From contig CM064517.1 in NCBI GenBank assembly GCA_032716605.1, positions 26,095,876-26,159,875 of the forward strand: DNA of 64,000 bases. The letters are read 5' to 3'. The notes under the pieces were generated by a model. That model ran no database searches, had not been told where the DNA came from, and saw only the letters and a program-made list of their open reading frames with translations. Every line of letters starts with the position of its first letter. Within the stretch, counting starts at the first letter, position 1. Below are positions 61,927 through 64,000 of the stretch, piece after piece. The position numbers and the translations under genes are program-made. This DNA is from Paralithodes platypus (taxonomy: Eukaryota; Arthropoda; Malacostraca; Decapoda; Lithodidae).

Positions 61927-62235
61927 TAAACAATGTATAATGCTATACTGTATATACAGTAGTATAAAAGTTTAGTGCAGTGTTGTGTGGTACGGGGGCA
62001 GACCAGTACACTCGTAATCGATCGAGTGGATGTTATGTCACTCCCAATTCACCGCATACACAAACATACACACGAATCTCTTGCAGATGTTTGTTATCCT
62101 CTGTTTTATGCACTTTCTCTCATTTATTAACCCATGTCCCACAGTGCCTTTAAATTCTCCCGCCTACCCGTATCTTGCTGAATCTGCATATTATTGTAAT
62201 TTTCTCGTATTCATAACTAAGCAAATATATTAATT

Positions 62236-62928
62236 AAAATTTAAAACTTGCAAACTAAACAAACCAAAATTGGGACAAGGACAATATAAAGTCAAATTAA
62301 ATTATCAAAATCACTATGTGGAAACAACGGTTACTAAAATGAAAATTATTAAATAAAAGAACACAATCCACCACATAGGGTGTACATTACTACATGAGCA
62401 AGTTAATCTGTTTCCCAAGCAAACTAATCGCACATATAACAACGCACTATCGTCACGTTAAAGGAAGTAGTCAAGTTTGGGAAGTCCGGGACGTTCTGGC
62501 AAATTTTACTAAACTCTGCATGAATAAAGAAACTACATGTTAAATGTCAAAATATTATTTAAAATCAAATTTGCAACATGACAAGACATTAACAATAGTA
62601 CAAAATACAAATATTGATAAGATATCTATACTATTACAAAATAATATATAAAATACAGTACAGCACTCACTAACGATAGTGCTATCGGGTAGGTACCTGT
62701 AAGCATAGCATGCCTCAAGTGACCCCTATCAATAACTACCCTACAAATAACCTACATTTATAGCACAAATAAACTAAGGAAATCGCAAAAGTAAGCAATT
62801 GATACTATCGACAATGAATACATATAATATAAAGACAAATAATTGCAAAATATGAAGTAACAACAGATTTAAACAAAGAGTACTCTTTTAACAAGAACAA
62901 TAAATTAAAAAAAATCATCAATATTAAT

Positions 62929-62962
<34 letters not shown>

Positions 62963-63174
62963 GAAAAAGAAAAAGATAAACAATAAATACAGACAAAAAG
63001 TAAGCAGAGGTTATACAAGAAACTTCAAGTTAAAAATGCTTGATTAAAATTATTGATGTCAAATTTTAGAATACAGTCACAATAATTGACCCTAAAAAGA
63101 TTAAATTTATGGAACAATTTACTTGCCTCAAAACCTCTGTCCACTAAGAGTCTGTATGGTAACCTAGCTCTAGC
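62236..63174 (-). mobile_element. Penelope-like element, inverted 3' part
   Basis: Reverse strand matches 1972-3031 (without the nested tail): the last ~50 RT codons, the 3' region and the terminal tail. Homology stops at 63174 (reverse of GGCTAGAGC). It faces the forward endonuclease part that starts about 125 bases further right. Confidence 0.88.
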
Positions 63175-63313
63175 CTATGATATGACCTATCCTAGGTTAG
63201 ATATACTGTAGATCTAAATGCAGGAATCATTGTTATCTTGCTAATGGTGAAGTTTATAACACTTTAGAGCAAGGGTTTCAGATTTGATAATGAAAATAAA
63301 TGGGTACCGGTAA

Positions 63314-64000
63314 GTTTTGGCAGTCATAAGCTTGTATCCCTGTGAATACTGTAAATGTAAACTCTGTGTGAATGAATTTGATTTTGAACATCAAACATTT
63401 TTTAAAAGTTACATTACCAATACAAAATTTTTGTTTCTAAATTCTTCTGTTAATGTAACATCTCCATGTAAAGTAAAGAATGTTATCTATTTAATAACCT
63501 GTGAGAAATGTGGTATACAATATGTTGGAAAGACGGAGCAATGTTTAAGAGAAAGAGCCTACGGGCATAGATCAGGAATTAAGAACGGCATCGACTCCAA
63601 GATTCTTCTATATAAGCATTTTTAACACAGATTGTACTAAATTTGATTGTAAATACAAAATTATAGAAATTGTTCAAAGTAATCAAAATGTTTTAGATAG
63701 AGAAAATTATTGGATTGGAAAATTAATGACCATCTATCCATTTGGACTTAACAATCAAATAAAAAATGTAGGCAACATTTTGTATAAAGATTTATTAAAA
63801 AACGATTTTAATAACCCATATTTTAACTTCCCTGTTTTAAACAGAAGACCTGGTAGACACGGTAAAAGAAGACTAAATACATTTAATAAAAAGAAAAACA
63901 GGTCTGATATTAAAATTATTGTTAATAATTTATATTCATTATATCGAAATTTCGGAATTAAAAAATTAAAAGACTCATTGAAAGGCCTACAAAAGAAAAG
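63314..64000 (+). pseudogene. Penelope-like protein N-terminal part: Cys cluster and GIY-YIG endonuclease
   Basis: Open from 63314. Residues: a zinc-binding-like cluster PCEYCKCKLC, then about 35 residues, then NVIYLITCEKCGIQYVGKTE (the GIY..YIG positions are occupied by IYL and YVG), LRERAYGH (Arg and His of the active site). An extra T in a T run at 63619-63623 shifts the frame at HF, and the downstream frame is open to the window's end with DRENYWIGKL (catalytic Glu position), TIYPFGLNNQI, RRPGRHGKRR and a basic stretch. The nuclease is followed by at least 125 further codons, so it is N-terminal as in Naiad-type permuted Penelope elements. No ATG is seen in frame; the 5' end may be truncated. 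Confidence 0.82.

Noticed and set aside
1..64000. CRISPR array, bacterial operon or integrated virus
   Set aside because: No regularly spaced repeats, no bacterial gene organisation and no viral structural genes; the tandem arrays at 16561 and 16861 have no spacers.

Overview
The window is eukaryotic. Coding exons are split by introns with GT..AG borders, there are no operons, and most of the DNA is dead or non-autonomous transposable elements, SINE-like tRNA derivatives and AT-rich microsatellites. Protein similarity (an animal-type URB1 and an SLC17/PHT4-like carrier) together with abundant non-LTR elements, permuted Penelope-like elements and short (ATAG)n and (AAC)n tails suggests an invertebrate, probably a crustacean such as a decapod. 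The species call is an inference of moderate to low confidence.

Host genes. (1) Bases 2-3871, + strand: the last two coding exons of a gene I cannot name, ending in a Ser/Pro-rich acidic region and a basic tail. (2) Bases 21884-34963, - strand: a complete eight-coding-exon gene for a 409-residue major-facilitator carrier of the SLC17/PHT4 anion-transporter type. All splice phases agree, and an untranslated first exon probably ends at 37688. (3) Bases 38328 to beyond the right edge, + strand: the first six coding exons (1181 codons) of URB1/Npa1, a pre-60S ribosome assembly factor. Genes 2 and 3 are head to head and share about 640 bases of putative bidirectional promoter. Genes 1 and 2 converge on an 18-kb transposon-filled intergenic region (3872-21883).

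Mobile DNA. Penelope-like retroelements (PLEs) are present as an RT-bearing 3' half (about 1515-3031), an inverted 3' part (62236-63174), and an N-terminal GIY-YIG endonuclease part running off the right edge (63314-64000). The endonuclease precedes the rest of the protein and the RT fragment ends without one, which fits the permuted Naiad-type PLEs. At least 15 further copies are only the last 35-280 bases of such an element, all sharing one 3' end. Several LINE lineages occur (RTE-like with (ATAG)n tails, Jockey-like with (AAC)n tails, CR1-like, and others), all truncated or frameshifted. DNA elements are mainly non-autonomous: about 13 TTAA-bounded elements with CCC-starting ends (piggyBac-like) and several TA-bounded Tigger/pogo-like elements. 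Four nested insertions have their empty target site elsewhere in the window, so insertion boundaries and relative ages can be read directly.

The most interesting items are the permuted PLE and its tail-only family, the nested TTAA elements, decayed tandem copies of the carrier gene's last exon, a LINE-in-LINE insertion that keeps the reading frame, a 495-base tandem duplication inside a LINE, and a TAGGCCTA-rich patch over the divergent promoter.
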